Positions 8,075 to 15,273 of a stretch of DNA of 16,217 bases are shown here, piece after piece. A program made the translations under genes and the position numbers. This stretch comes from Pseudomonadota bacterium (GTDB taxonomy: Bacteria; Pseudomonadota; Alphaproteobacteria; Rhizobiales; Methylopilaceae): contig JAEZCD010000043.1 in assembly GCA_023430145.1 (NCBI GenBank), forward strand, positions 1 to 16,217, given 5' to 3'. How positions within the stretch are numbered: the first letter of the stretch is position 1; each line of letters starts with the position of its first letter. Below the pieces are notes generated by a model. It did no database searches. It was given only the letters and a program-made list of their open reading frames with translations, and had not been told where the DNA came from.

Positions 8075-8469
8075 TCGCTTTGCTCGAACCAACGATCCCC
8101 GACGCCGGGGGCCTGGATGCGTCTGTCGCAGCTTTAGCGGACAGGCACTCCATCATGACAAGCGAAATTACGCTCGGCGAAGTGTTGGTAGGCCCGCTGC
8201 GTGTCGGAGACCGGGAGCTCGCCGAAGCCTATCTGAAGCTTTTGGGGTCCCACGGCCCGATCGAGGTGGTGCCCGTCGATCGGCGAACCGTTCTAGAAGC
8301 CGCTGAGCTCCGCGCACGCTACTCAATGCGTCTGCCCGACGCGATCCATGTCGCCACGGCGTCGATAGCGGGCTGCTCTGCATTCCTTTCGCGTGACAAG
8401 CGACTTCACTTGCCGGCGGCCATGCAGCAAATCGATGCGACGTCCCTCCAGAAATGGCTCGCCACGTGA
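8035..8469 (+). CDS. vapC: PIN-domain ribonuclease toxin (VapC-like)
   Basis: 144 residues, full length for a VapC. The PIN-fold acidic site is complete: D9 in VYIDSNVLI, E44/E49 in TSEITLGEVL, D102 in LPDAIHVATA and D121 in FLSRDKRL. Such proteins are Mg2+/Mn2+-dependent endoribonucleases that cleave tRNA or rRNA and stop growth when the antitoxin is lost. The start lies within the antitoxin gene (out of phase), and the TGA at 8467-8469 overlaps the yejF start region, so toxin and ATPase translation are linked. Lower GC than the flanks, with codons such as TTA and ATA that are rare in the neighbours, suggests acquisition by transfer. No lost catalytic residue is seen, so it is probably active. 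The target RNA is unknown. Confidence 0.88.
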   Translation: MARQRVYIDSNVLIALLEPTIPDAGGLDASVAALADRHSIMTSEITLGEVLVGPLRVGDRELAEAYLKLLGSHGPIEVVPVDRRTVLEAAELRARYSMRLPDAIHVATASIAGCSAFLSRDKRLHLPAAMQQIDATSLQKWLAT

Positions 8470-10094
8470 CCACCCCCCTCCTCGAAGTCCGTGACCTCTC
8501 CGTGTCCTTCCGCCAGGCCGGCAAGGAGACCCCCGCCGTCCGGCACGTTTCCTTCACCATCGACAAGGGCGAGACGCTGGCCCTCGTCGGCGAGTCCGGC
8601 TCCGGCAAGTCGGTCACCGCGCTCTCGGTGCTGAAACTCCTGCCCTACCCGGCCGCGACCCACCCTTCGGGCGAGATCCTGTTCCGCGGCGAGAATCTGC
8701 TCGATGCCGACGAGACCGATCTGCGCCGGGTGCGCGGCGCCGACATCACGATGATCTTCCAGGAGCCGATGACCTCGCTGAACCCGCTGCACACGATCGA
8801 GCGGCAGGTCGGCGAGATTCTGTCCATCCACCGCGGCTGGTCGGCGACGAAGATCCGCGCCCGGGTGCTCGAGCTGCTCGAGCAGGTCGGCATTGCCAAT
8901 GCGGCGGAGCGGCTCGACGCCTATCCGCACCAGCTCTCGGGCGGCCAGCGGCAGCGCGTCATGATCGCCATGGCGCTCGCCAACGAGCCGGATCTGCTCA
9001 TCGCCGACGAGCCGACGACCGCGCTCGACGTCACCGTGCAGGCGCAGATCCTCGCCCTTCTGAAGGAGATGCAGAAGCGGCTCGGCATGGCGATGCTGTT
9101 CATCACGCACGACCTCGGCATCGTGCGCAGGATGGCCGACCGGGTCTGCGTCATGCAGGCCGGACGGATCGTCGAGCACGGCCCGACCGAGCGCGTGTTC
9201 ACCGAGCCCACCCACTCCTATACGCGGCGACTGCTCGCCGCCGAGCCGAAGGGCGATCCGCCCCCGGTCGACACCACGGCTCCGGTCGTGCTCGAGGCCA
9301 AGGACGTCAAAGTCTGGTTCCCGATCAGGCGCGGGCTGTTCAAGCGCACCGTCGGCCATATCAAGGCGGTCGACGGCGTCAGCGTCGCCGTCCGCGCCGG
9401 CGAGACGGTCGGCATCGTCGGCGAGTCCGGCTCGGGCAAGACGACGCTCGGCCTCGCCATCCTCAGGCTGACGCGCAGCGAGGGGCCGATCGTCTTCCTC
9501 GGCCGCCGCATCGACGACCTCGGCTCGCGCGAGATGCGGCCTTTGCGCAAATCGATGCAGATCGTCTTCCAGGATCCCTACGGATCGCTCTCGCCGCGTC
9601 TGTCGGTGGCCGAGATCGTCGAGGAGGGACTGCTCGTGCAGGGCAAGGGCCTCTCCGCCGAAGCCCGTCGGAGCCGCGTCGCCGAAGCCCTCGGCGACGT
9701 CGGCATCGACCCGGCGGCGATGGACCGCTACCCGCACGAGTTCTCCGGCGGGCAGCGGCAGCGCATCGCCATCGCCCGGGCGCTCGTGCTCGAGCCGAGC
9801 TTCGTCGTGCTCGACGAGCCGACGAGCGCGCTCGACATGTCGGTGCAGGCGCAGATCGTCGACCTGTTGCGCGACATCCAGCACCGCCGCCGGCTCGCCT
9901 ACCTGTTCATCTCGCACGATCTGAAAGTGGTACGGGCGCTCGCCTCCGAGGTGATCGTGCTGCGCCACGGCAAGGTGGTGGAGGCCGGCCCCGCGCGGCA
10001 GATCTTCGAGGCGCCGCAGAACGGCTACACGAAGGCGCTGATCGCCGCCGCCTTCGACATCGAGGCCGCCTCGGCCGACGTCGTTGCCCAGTGA
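8466..10094 (+). CDS. yejF: Oligopeptide ABC transporter ATP-binding protein YejF (two ATPase domains)
   Basis: About 542 residues with two fused nucleotide-binding domains, the energising subunit of the Yej importer on the inner face of the membrane. Domain 1: Walker A GESGSGKS 42-49, Q-loop in FQEPMTSLNP at 99, signature LSGGQ 157-161, Walker B LLIADE 177-182, switch His 215. Domain 2: Walker A GESGSGKT about 319-326, Q-loop in FQDPYGSLSPR, signature FSGGQ, Walker B VVLDE, switch His in FISHDL. Length and order match E. coli YejF. The family usually opens M-T-x-x-LLxVxxLSV, which favours GTG 8466, whose GTGA overlaps the toxin stop; ATG 8454, adding four residues inside vapC, is the alternative. 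It is separated from its permease genes by about 2 kb of unrelated genes, so its expression likely depends on transcription through them. Confidence 0.95.
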   Translation: MTTPLLEVRDLSVSFRQAGKETPAVRHVSFTIDKGETLALVGESGSGKSVTALSVLKLLPYPAATHPSGEILFRGENLLDADETDLRRVRGADITMIFQEPMTSLNPLHTIERQVGEILSIHRGWSATKIRARVLELLEQVGIANAAERLDAYPHQLSGGQRQRVMIAMALANEPDLLIADEPTTALDVTVQAQILALLKEMQKRLGMAMLFITHDLGIVRRMADRVCVMQAGRIVEHGPTERVFTEPTHSYTRRLLAAEPKGDPPPVDTTAPVVLEAKDVKVWFPIRRGLFKRTVGHIKAVDGVSVAVRAGETVGIVGESGSGKTTLGLAILRLTRSEGPIVFLGRRIDDLGSREMRPLRKSMQIVFQDPYGSLSPRLSVAEIVEEGLLVQGKGLSAEARRSRVAEALGDVGIDPAAMDRYPHEFSGGQRQRIAIARALVLEPSFVVLDEPTSALDMSVQAQIVDLLRDIQHRRRLAYLFISHDLKVVRALASEVIVLRHGKVVEAGPARQIFEAPQNGYTKALIAAAFDIEAASADVVAQ

Positions 10095-10101
10095 GCCTGC
10101 C

Positions 10102-10704
10102 GTGACGCCGCCCGCCGACGCCCCCGGCGATGCCGTCCTGTCGCCGCCGCGCCGGCTCGTCGACAGCTTTCGCCCGCTCGACCGCTTCGACGTCACCGTT
10201 CCCGGCGAGGAGCGGCCGATCGAGCGCGATGTGCTGCGCGGCGGCCGCGTGATCGCGCTCCTGGCGGTCGACCTGCCGCGCGACCGCCTCGTCATGCTGC
10301 GCCAGTTCAGGCCCGGCGCCGCGCTCGCGACTGGTACCGGCGACCTCGTCGAGGTGGTGGCCGGCCGCGTCGAGAAGGGCGAGGATCTTGTCGAGGCGGT
10401 CCGCCGGGAGGCGATGGAGGAGATCGGCATCGCCGTCGGCGAGCCGGTGCCGGTGCTCGATTTTCTCTCCTCGCCCGGCATCTCGGACGAGTTCGCGACC
10501 CTCTTCGTCGCCGCCGCCGACAGCGCCGGCCTGCCCTCCAACGCCGGCGCCGCGCACGAGCGCGAGATGACGCGGCCGTTCGCGGTGACGATCGACGCCG
10601 CGCTCGCCGCGCTCACCGCCAATACGGTGCGCAGCGGCTATACGCTGCTCGCACTGCAATGGCTGGCGCTCAATCGCGCCCGGCTCGCGGGGCTGATCGG
10701 CTGA
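10102..10704 (+). CDS. Nudix hydrolase, ADP-ribose pyrophosphatase-like
   Basis: About 200 residues. A complete Nudix box is present at residues 88-110: G-x5-E, seven residues, then R-E-A-M-E-E-I-G-I, the Mg2+-binding and catalytic helix. The preceding strand (DLVEVVAGR) and the N-terminal half (ALLAVD...LVMLRQFRPG) are the layout of the ADP-ribose pyrophosphatase/NudF group, which split ADP-ribose into AMP and ribose 5-phosphate. The substrate is inferred from this resemblance. It begins seven bases after yejF. GTG 10102 is preferred; TTG 10084, inside the yejF end, is in frame. A GC-rich hairpin starts one base after the stop, marking a likely end of the yej transcript. There is no evident functional tie to peptide uptake. 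Confidence 0.85.
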   Translation: MTPPADAPGDAVLSPPRRLVDSFRPLDRFDVTVPGEERPIERDVLRGGRVIALLAVDLPRDRLVMLRQFRPGAALATGTGDLVEVVAGRVEKGEDLVEAVRREAMEEIGIAVGEPVPVLDFLSSPGISDEFATLFVAAADSAGLPSNAGAAHEREMTRPFAVTIDAALAALTANTVRSGYTLLALQWLALNRARLAGLIG

Positions 10705-10738
10705 GCGGCGGCGGCCGCGCTTGCCTCGCCGCCGCCGC
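10705..10738 (+). terminator. GC-rich hairpin after the Nudix gene
   Basis: A perfect 11-base inverted repeat (GCGGCGGCGGC at 10705-10715 and its complement at 10728-10738) with a 12-base loop starts immediately after the Nudix stop codon. No T-run follows, so it is at best an imperfect intrinsic terminator or a transcript-end stabiliser. The repeats are trinucleotide-like (GCG/GCC), so some symmetry could be chance in GC-rich DNA. Confidence 0.5.
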
Positions 10739-10757
10739 GGATGGGAAACTGGCCGCC

Positions 10758-11597
10758 ATGCCCGGCCGCAGCAACGCCATCGAAGACATCCGCCGCGCGA
10801 TCCAGGACCATGTCCGCGACCTCGTCGGCTCGTCGTCGAGCAGCCCTCGGCAGCCGCGGCGCGACACCGGCCTGTTCGGGCCGCGCTCGGTCGCCTGGCG
10901 CGTCCATCGCGATTTCTCGACCATGATGATCGGCGGCGTCGCGGCCCTGCTCCTGCAGATGCTGCACCCGGCCGCCCTTGCCGGCGTGCGCGAGCACTCG
11001 GACTTCCGCGGCGACATGAAGGGCCGGCTGAAGCGCACCGCCCGCTTCGTCTCGGTCACCACCTACGGCTCGAGCGAGCAGGCCCGCGAGCAGATCGAGC
11101 GCGTGCGCCGCATCCACGAGCGCGTTCGCGGCAGCCTGCCGGACGGCACGCCCTATTCCGCCACCGATCCCGATCTCCTCACCTTCGTGCACGTCGCCGA
11201 GGTGACCTCGTTCCTCGATGCCTATCTGCGCTACTGGAACCCGTTCCTGCCGCCCGAGGACCAGGACCGCTATTTCGCCGAGACCGCGGTGGTCGCGCGC
11301 GAGCTCGGCGCGACCGGCGTGCCGGAGACGCGGCGCGCGGCAAAAACCTTCCTCGAAGCACGGCGGCCGCAGCTGCGCTGCGATGCGGCGACGTACGAGG
11401 TCTCGTCGGCGTTGCTCGACAGCCCGCAAGGCGGCGCCGCCGGCGCATTTCAGAAGGTCATGCTCGACGCCGGCATCGACCTTTTGCCGGACTGGGCGGC
11501 GCGGATGCACGGCTTTCCTGTGCCGGCGGCCCGCAAGCCGCTCGTCCGCGTCGGCGCGATGGGCGCCGCGACCGTACTGCGCTGGGCGCTGCGGTAG
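10758..11597 (+). CDS. DUF2236 / MpaB-family oxygenase-like protein
   Basis: About 279 residues. The family signature is clear in the N-terminal third: W-R-V-H-R-D near 47-52, a hydrophobic LLLQMLHPAALAGV stretch (H70, P71), the EHSDF block (80-83), and R-T-A-R-F-V-S-V-T-T-Y-G-S just after it. A second block at FVHVAEVTSFLDAYLRYW is also typical. The family is alpha-helical and includes the heme-binding latex-clearing protein Lcp and the fungal peroxygenase-like MpaB, which cleaves a farnesyl chain; most bacterial members have no known substrate. Function is thus an oxygenase-like role at best. A Ser run (25-29) near the start is low complexity. The open frame extends upstream through the hairpin, but ATG 10758 is the first sound start. 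RidA follows after 19 bases, so the two are likely co-transcribed. Confidence 0.82.
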   Translation: MPGRSNAIEDIRRAIQDHVRDLVGSSSSSPRQPRRDTGLFGPRSVAWRVHRDFSTMMIGGVAALLLQMLHPAALAGVREHSDFRGDMKGRLKRTARFVSVTTYGSSEQAREQIERVRRIHERVRGSLPDGTPYSATDPDLLTFVHVAEVTSFLDAYLRYWNPFLPPEDQDRYFAETAVVARELGATGVPETRRAAKTFLEARRPQLRCDAATYEVSSALLDSPQGGAAGAFQKVMLDAGIDLLPDWAARMHGFPVPAARKPLVRVGAMGAATVLRWALR

Positions 11598-11616
11598 GAC
11601 GAACGGAGAGAGCCGG

Positions 11617-12036
11617 ATGAGCAAGCGCTACATCGTCGCGGTGGAGGGCGTGCCGCCTTCGCCCTCACCGATAAGCAACGCGGTGGTCGTCGCAAGCCAG
11701 TGCTGGATCAGCGGCCAGCTCTCGGTCGGCGACGACGGCGCCTATCTGCCGGGCAGCGCCCGCGAAGAGGCGGAACGGGCCTTCGCCTCCGTCTTCCGCA
11801 TCGCCGAGGCTGCCGGTTTTGCGCGCGACGACATCGTCTATGTCGACATCGCCTTCGCCGACCTCGCCGACGTGAAGGAGGTGAACGGCCTCTACGCCGA
11901 GCTGTTCGCGGAGGGACGGCGGCCAGCGCGCACCATCTACCAAGCGGCGAAACTGCCTTTCGGCGGCAAGGTCAAGGTGCAGGCGGTCGCAGCGCGGGAG
12001 GACACCCGGGCGACGGATGAACGCCGTCGAGGCTAG
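11617..12036 (+). CDS. RidA family protein
   Basis: About 139 residues, a normal length for the RidA/YjgF/UK114 family of small trimeric proteins. RidA itself hydrolyses reactive enamines and imines released by PLP enzymes. Visible family features are QCWISGQLSV near the N-terminus, the central helix EEAERAFASVFRIAEAAG, D-I-V-Y-V-D-I-A-F, and R-R-P-A-R-T with the conserved substrate-binding Arg at 105. The Glu of the archetype (E120 of E. coli RidA) is a Lys here by direct alignment (K-V-K-V-Q-A-V-A), so this may be a non-canonical Rid subgroup. A good ribosome binding site, GGAGAG at 11605-11610, stands six bases before the ATG. The last ten or so residues are charged and probably disordered. 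Its stop overlaps the stop of the convergent oxygenase gene. Confidence 0.85.
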   Translation: MSKRYIVAVEGVPPSPSPISNAVVVASQCWISGQLSVGDDGAYLPGSAREEAERAFASVFRIAEAAGFARDDIVYVDIAFADLADVKEVNGLYAELFAEGRRPARTIYQAAKLPFGGKVKVQAVAAREDTRATDERRRG

Positions 12037-12632
12037 CGTCCTTCGCTGCCGCCCTCGAGCGCGCCTGCATTGGCCTCGCGCACCTTCGCAGCCTCCTCGT
12101 CGTAGAGGAAGGGCAGGAAGGCGTATCGCCGCCCCGACGTGACGCGCGACACCGCGTGCAGCAGGCTGCACGAGAAGACGACGGCGCCGCCCGGAGGAGG
12201 CTTGAAGCCGCGCGCCGAATATTCGGGAAAGCTCACCTCGCCCCCGTCGAACTCGTCATTGAGGTTGATCGACGCCGCGAACCGGCGATGGGCGGTGGCA
12301 GCCGTGTTGTTGTCCCTGTGCGGCCGGAAGTGTCCGCCCTCCTCGGCCGCATAGCAGCCGACAATGTAGCGTTCCATGCGGGTCGGCTTGAAGACATGGA
12401 TGCGCTCGATGTCCGGGAAGACCCGTCGCCGGAAGCGGATCTGCACCTGCCGGACGAGGTCCGGGTCCTCGATCGTGAAGTCCCGTCGAACCTTGTACGC
12501 CCGCTGCTCGACGAGCACCGTCCTGCCGGCGACCTGCTGCATGATGCCGCTCGCCTGTCCGCCGGCGGCCTCGTAGAGATCGATCAGGCGCCGGCAGAGC
12601 GCCGGCTCGAAGACGTCCGGCATAACGAGCAC
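12033..12632 (-). CDS. 2-oxoglutarate/Fe(II) dioxygenase domain, 3' part of a frameshifted redoxin-oxygenase gene
   Basis: The frame encodes a double-stranded beta-helix dioxygenase of about 200 residues. The iron ligands are H105-x-D107 (HFRPHRDN) and H159 (SLLHAVS), with a 2-oxoglutarate-binding Arg at 168/169 (TSGRRYAFLPF). The FPEY, PPGGAVVFSCSLLH and ERYIVGCY blocks belong to a family in which this domain follows a redoxin-like domain in one polypeptide. The frame stays open upstream past the nominal GTG at 12630-12632 with family-like sequence (LFAYLANLPPP, LGFELPPPVLV), which shows that the start is internal and the gene is the 3' portion of a longer one. A separate translation from GTG 12632 or ATG 12623 is possible but has no good ribosome binding site. 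Substrate unknown. Confidence 0.75.
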   Translation of the reverse strand: MLVMPDVFEPALCRRLIDLYEAAGGQASGIMQQVAGRTVLVEQRAYKVRRDFTIEDPDLVRQVQIRFRRRVFPDIERIHVFKPTRMERYIVGCYAAEEGGHFRPHRDNNTAATAHRRFAASINLNDEFDGGEVSFPEYSARGFKPPPGGAVVFSCSLLHAVSRVTSGRRYAFLPFLYDEEAAKVREANAGALEGGSEGR

Positions 12633-13282
12633 CGGCGGCGGCAGTTCGAAGCCGAGCCGGCGATCCGGCGGCGGCAGATTTGCGAGGTAGGCGAAGAGTC
12701 GCGCGTGCCGGCGATTGGAAAGATCTTCAGGCAGCGCATCTGCGGGCCGAGCACGGCGCAGAACCTGCGGAAAGAGCTCGGCTCGACGGCGCCCCCGGTC
12801 GGCAGAGCGCCGTAGAGCCGGCTCGCGACACCGTCGAAATCCAGGAAATGCCTTATCCCTGGCAGTTGCTCGGCGATGCGCTCGGCGGCATCGCTCGGAT
12901 CGACGCTGACGCCGAAGAACGTCGTCCGCAGGTCGTCGAAGCGCGCCCGTTCGGCGAGAATGGCGTCGATGGCCGCTCGCCCCTCGCCGTCCGCCGCCGT
13001 GCCGTAGAAGCCGAGCACGATGTAGCGTCCGGCGACTGCGTCGAGAGCCTGGGCCGGACGCGACGTCGTCCGTTGGCTGAACCAGGGGGCCGGATCACCG
13101 GGAAGAAACTGCGCGTAGCGGCTACCGTCAGCCGCTTCCTGCGAGGCCGGGCAACATAGTATGCCACAGGAAATTGAAGCAATGGCGAAGTTTCGCCGAT
13201 AGCAATAGCAGTGCCATGCCCGTCGCGCAAACAGGATGGGAAGGCATGCCCATCGGGGTGTCGCCGACCCGCGGGACTTCAA
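12584..13282 (-). pseudogene. Redoxin-like domain, 5' part of the same gene, disrupted by a frameshift near 12700
   Basis: The frame contains a thioredoxin-fold AhpC/TSA-like domain over about 12715-13130: FLPGDPAPWF, VAGRYIVLGFYG, FFGVSVDPSDAAERIAEQLPG, FLDFDGVASRLYGALP and CLKIFPIAG. The peroxidatic Cys expected after FYG is absent, as in the known redoxin-oxygenase fusions. After KIFPIAG the family-like reading continues only in another frame (LFAYLANLPPP), the result of one lost base (or two gained) at about 12697-12720; this frame runs on in unrelated Arg/Cys/Ser-rich sequence to 12584. The 5' end is also doubtful: the ATG at 13282 adds about 50 residues unlike the family, and the nearer ATG at 13155-13157 is out of phase. 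A decaying gene or a sequencing error are both possible. Confidence 0.7.
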
Positions 13283-13374
13283 ATCGACGGACGCCTGCCC
13301 CAGATGTTGCCGATGCCCGTCCCGCCCGATCGGACCTCCTCCCGACCGCCGCGCACCACGCGGAGCACGCGCTG
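13158..13374. promoter_or_regulatory. Divergent upstream region between the redoxin-oxygenase remnant and the SRAP gene
   Basis: About 217 bases with lower GC around 13150-13210 than the flanks. On the minus strand TTGCTT and TACTAT, spaced by 15 bases, resemble a weak sigma-70 promoter for the redoxin gene. The palindrome GGCGAA-GT-TTCGCC lies at 13184-13197. A GGAG at 13362-13365, nine bases before ATG 13375, is the ribosome binding site for the SRAP gene. None of the promoter elements is strong; they are candidates only. Confidence 0.3.
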
Positions 13375-14040
13375 ATGTGCGGCCGCTTCGTCCAGAAGAG
13401 CCCGGCGGCGGAGATGGAGTTCTCCTTCCGCACCAAGAATCCGCTGCCGAACGTGCAGCCGCGCTACAATGCGGCGCCCGGCCAGGAGATCGCCGTCGTG
13501 CGCAAGCACCCCGAGACGGGCGACCGCTCGCTCGACCTGCTCGTCTGGGGCCTCGTGCCGCATTGGGCCAAGGACCGCAAGATCGGCTGGAAGACGATCA
13601 ATGCGCGTGCCGAGACGATCGCCAGGAACGCCTCCTTCAAGGAGGCTTATCTGAAGCGCCGCTGCCTCGTTCCCGCCGACGCCTTCTACGAGTGGACCGG
13701 CGAGAAGGGGTTCCGGCAGCCGCACGCCATCGCGATGAAGGACCGGCACCTGTTCGCCTTCGCCGGGCTGTGGGAGGGCTGGAAGGATCCGGCCACCGAG
13801 CAGTGGCTGCGCACCTTCACCATCATCACCACCAACGCCAATCCGCTGCTCGCGAGCCTGCATCCGCGCATGCCGGTGATCGTCGCGCCGGAGGATTACG
13901 AGCGCTGGCTCACGCGGGGTGAGCCGGTCGAGGATATTCTGCGCCCCTACCCGGCCGAAGCGATGGAGCACTGGACCGTGAGCCCCCGCGTCAACGGCAG
14001 CGCGATCGACGAGCCGAGCCTGCTCGAGCCGACGGCGTAG
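13375..14040 (+). CDS. SRAP domain protein, abasic-site processing (YedK/HMCES family)
   Basis: About 221 residues, a full-length SRAP protein. After removal of Met1 the N-terminal Cys2 forms a stable thiazolidine crosslink with abasic sites in single-stranded DNA, protecting them at replication forks. All active-site features are present: Met-Cys-Gly-Arg-Phe opening, N76 in TINARAE, E106 in AFYEW and H163 in SLHPRMP. The open frame extends about 200 bases upstream, but catalysis requires Cys at position 2, and the ATGTGC at 13375 with GGAG nine bases upstream is therefore the start. It stands alone on the plus strand and ends before a hairpin shared with the convergent hydrolase gene. No SOS box was recognised upstream. 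Confidence 0.94.
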   Translation: MCGRFVQKSPAAEMEFSFRTKNPLPNVQPRYNAAPGQEIAVVRKHPETGDRSLDLLVWGLVPHWAKDRKIGWKTINARAETIARNASFKEAYLKRRCLVPADAFYEWTGEKGFRQPHAIAMKDRHLFAFAGLWEGWKDPATEQWLRTFTIITTNANPLLASLHPRMPVIVAPEDYERWLTRGEPVEDILRPYPAEAMEHWTVSPRVNGSAIDEPSLLEPTA

Positions 14041-14076
14041 GCGACGCCTCGCCGCCGAGCACTCCCGAGGGGCTCT

Positions 14077-14098
14077 CGCGGCGGAGTCCTCCGCCGCG
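14077..14098. terminator. Bidirectional terminator-like hairpin
   Basis: A perfect 10-base inverted repeat, CGCGGCGGAG and its complement, with a two-base centre lies in the 67-base gap between two convergent genes, the SRAP gene and the alpha/beta hydrolase. The position suits a terminator for both strands. No T-run is present on either side. Confidence 0.55.
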
Positions 14099-14107
14099 GC
14101 CGACCCC

Positions 14108-15175
14108 TCATCCCGCCCGAAACACCCGGCCGAAGAACGCCTTCGCCGCCTCGAACGCCTCGTCGCCCTCTTTGAACAGGTGCGGGAAGAAGTAGTAGCC
14201 GTGCGGCATGCCTTCGCGGACGAAATGCGTCACCTCGCGGCCGAGATCGCGCAGGCGGGTGGCGAAGGCCGTGTTGTCGTCGATCATCGGATCCTCGGTG
14301 CCGGAGACGATCAGCGCCGGCGGAAAGCCGGTCAAATCCCCCCGCGCTGGACTCGCATGCGGATGCGACCAGTTGCGGTAGTGGACGAGATAGGCGCCGC
14401 GAATGAAGCCGACGAACGGCGTGTCGTAGACGACGCCGAGCGGCGCGAGGCGCTCGTACGACGCGAACTGCTCGACGAAGAAATCGGTCACCGGGCAGAG
14501 CAGCAGTGCCGCCTCGGGTGGACGCACCGCCTCGTCCTTCGCCTTCAGGGGCAGCGCGGCGGCGAAATTGCCGCCGGCCGAATCGCCGCCGACGGCGATT
14601 CGCTCGGGATCACCGCCGAGCTCGGCGCCGCTCTCGCGCAGCCAGCGAAGCACCGCCATGCAGTCGTCGAGGCCGGCCGGGAAAGGCCATTCGGGCGCCA
14701 GGCGATAGTTCACGCTGACGACGACGAGGCCGTTCTCGGCCGCGAGCCGGCTCGTGATGTAGGCGGTATCCTCGGACTGGCCGACCGTGAAGCCGCCGCC
14801 GTGCACGTAGAGCAGCAGCGGCGCTGCGGCGGGCGATTCGGGCGAGCGGAAGACCTGGCACCGCACCGGGCCTGCCGGCGAGGGCACGAAGACGTCGGCA
14901 ACCGCGATCTCGGGATAGAGCGCGGCGGCGCTCGGCGGCAGCTCCGCTGGATCGATCGGATGATCCTGGCCGATATAGCCGGTGCGCACCGGCTCGATCA
15001 TCAGCTCGCGCAGGGTCACCGGCGAGCGCATCTTCGCCAAGAGCGCGTATTGCGGATAGGCGGGGTCTTCCCGATCGAGATGTGTGACGCCCGGTCCGTC
15101 GGGGAGCCTGTCGACGGCCGGGGTTCGGGGAGTGGCGAGAAGCGAGGGCGGCAGAGGCTGCGGACGAAGCGGCAT
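14108..15175 (-). CDS. Alpha/beta hydrolase, hormone-sensitive-lipase-type esterase
   Basis: 355 residues, cytoplasmic by lack of a signal peptide. The HSL-family features are complete: oxyanion-hole HGGGF at 125-129, nucleophile S199 in GGDSAGGN, acid D295 in SGTEDPM and H325 in MPHGYY. The family hydrolyses short-chain acyl esters; the substrate is unknown. The N-terminal 90 residues form the usual cap region, with an unstructured Pro-rich opening. The ATG at 15173-15175 is the farthest plausible start; a start near Met49 would remove part of the cap. It is divergent from the SMP-30 gene 98 bases away, and the two might act in one catabolic route (ester or lactone opening), which is inference only. 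Confidence 0.9.
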   Translation of the reverse strand: MPLRPQPLPPSLLATPRTPAVDRLPDGPGVTHLDREDPAYPQYALLAKMRSPVTLRELMIEPVRTGYIGQDHPIDPAELPPSAAALYPEIAVADVFVPSPAGPVRCQVFRSPESPAAAPLLLYVHGGGFTVGQSEDTAYITSRLAAENGLVVVSVNYRLAPEWPFPAGLDDCMAVLRWLRESGAELGGDPERIAVGGDSAGGNFAAALPLKAKDEAVRPPEAALLLCPVTDFFVEQFASYERLAPLGVVYDTPFVGFIRGAYLVHYRNWSHPHASPARGDLTGFPPALIVSGTEDPMIDDNTAFATRLRDLGREVTHFVREGMPHGYYFFPHLFKEGDEAFEAAKAFFGRVFRAG

Positions 15176-15209
15176 CGAAAAGCCTTCGGGCTGGAGGAGA
15201 AGGTCGCGA

Positions 15210-15238
15210 TTTCCGGCGGCACGGCCCCGCGCTATCGT
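15210..15238 (+). promoter_or_regulatory. Candidate sigma-70-like promoter for the SMP-30 gene
   Basis: TTTCCG at 15210-15215 and TATCGT at 15233-15238 are separated by 17 bases and lie about 35 bases before the ATG at 15274, inside the 98-base gap between divergent genes. Both boxes match the consensus at only part of their positions, so this is a weak candidate. Confidence 0.25.
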
Positions 15239-15273
15239 CCGCGCCGCGAGAAACCCACAACAACGGAAACGCC

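Noticed and set aside
8406..10622. A 738-codon minus-strand open frame opposite yejF and the Nudix gene
   Set aside because: GC-rich coding DNA routinely leaves long antisense frames open. Its product is low-complexity with no motif, while the plus strand has complete ATPase and Nudix motifs.
13174..13374. N-terminal extension of the SRAP protein
   Set aside because: The catalytic Cys must be residue 2 after the initiator Met, and the ATGTGC at 13375 has its own ribosome binding site.
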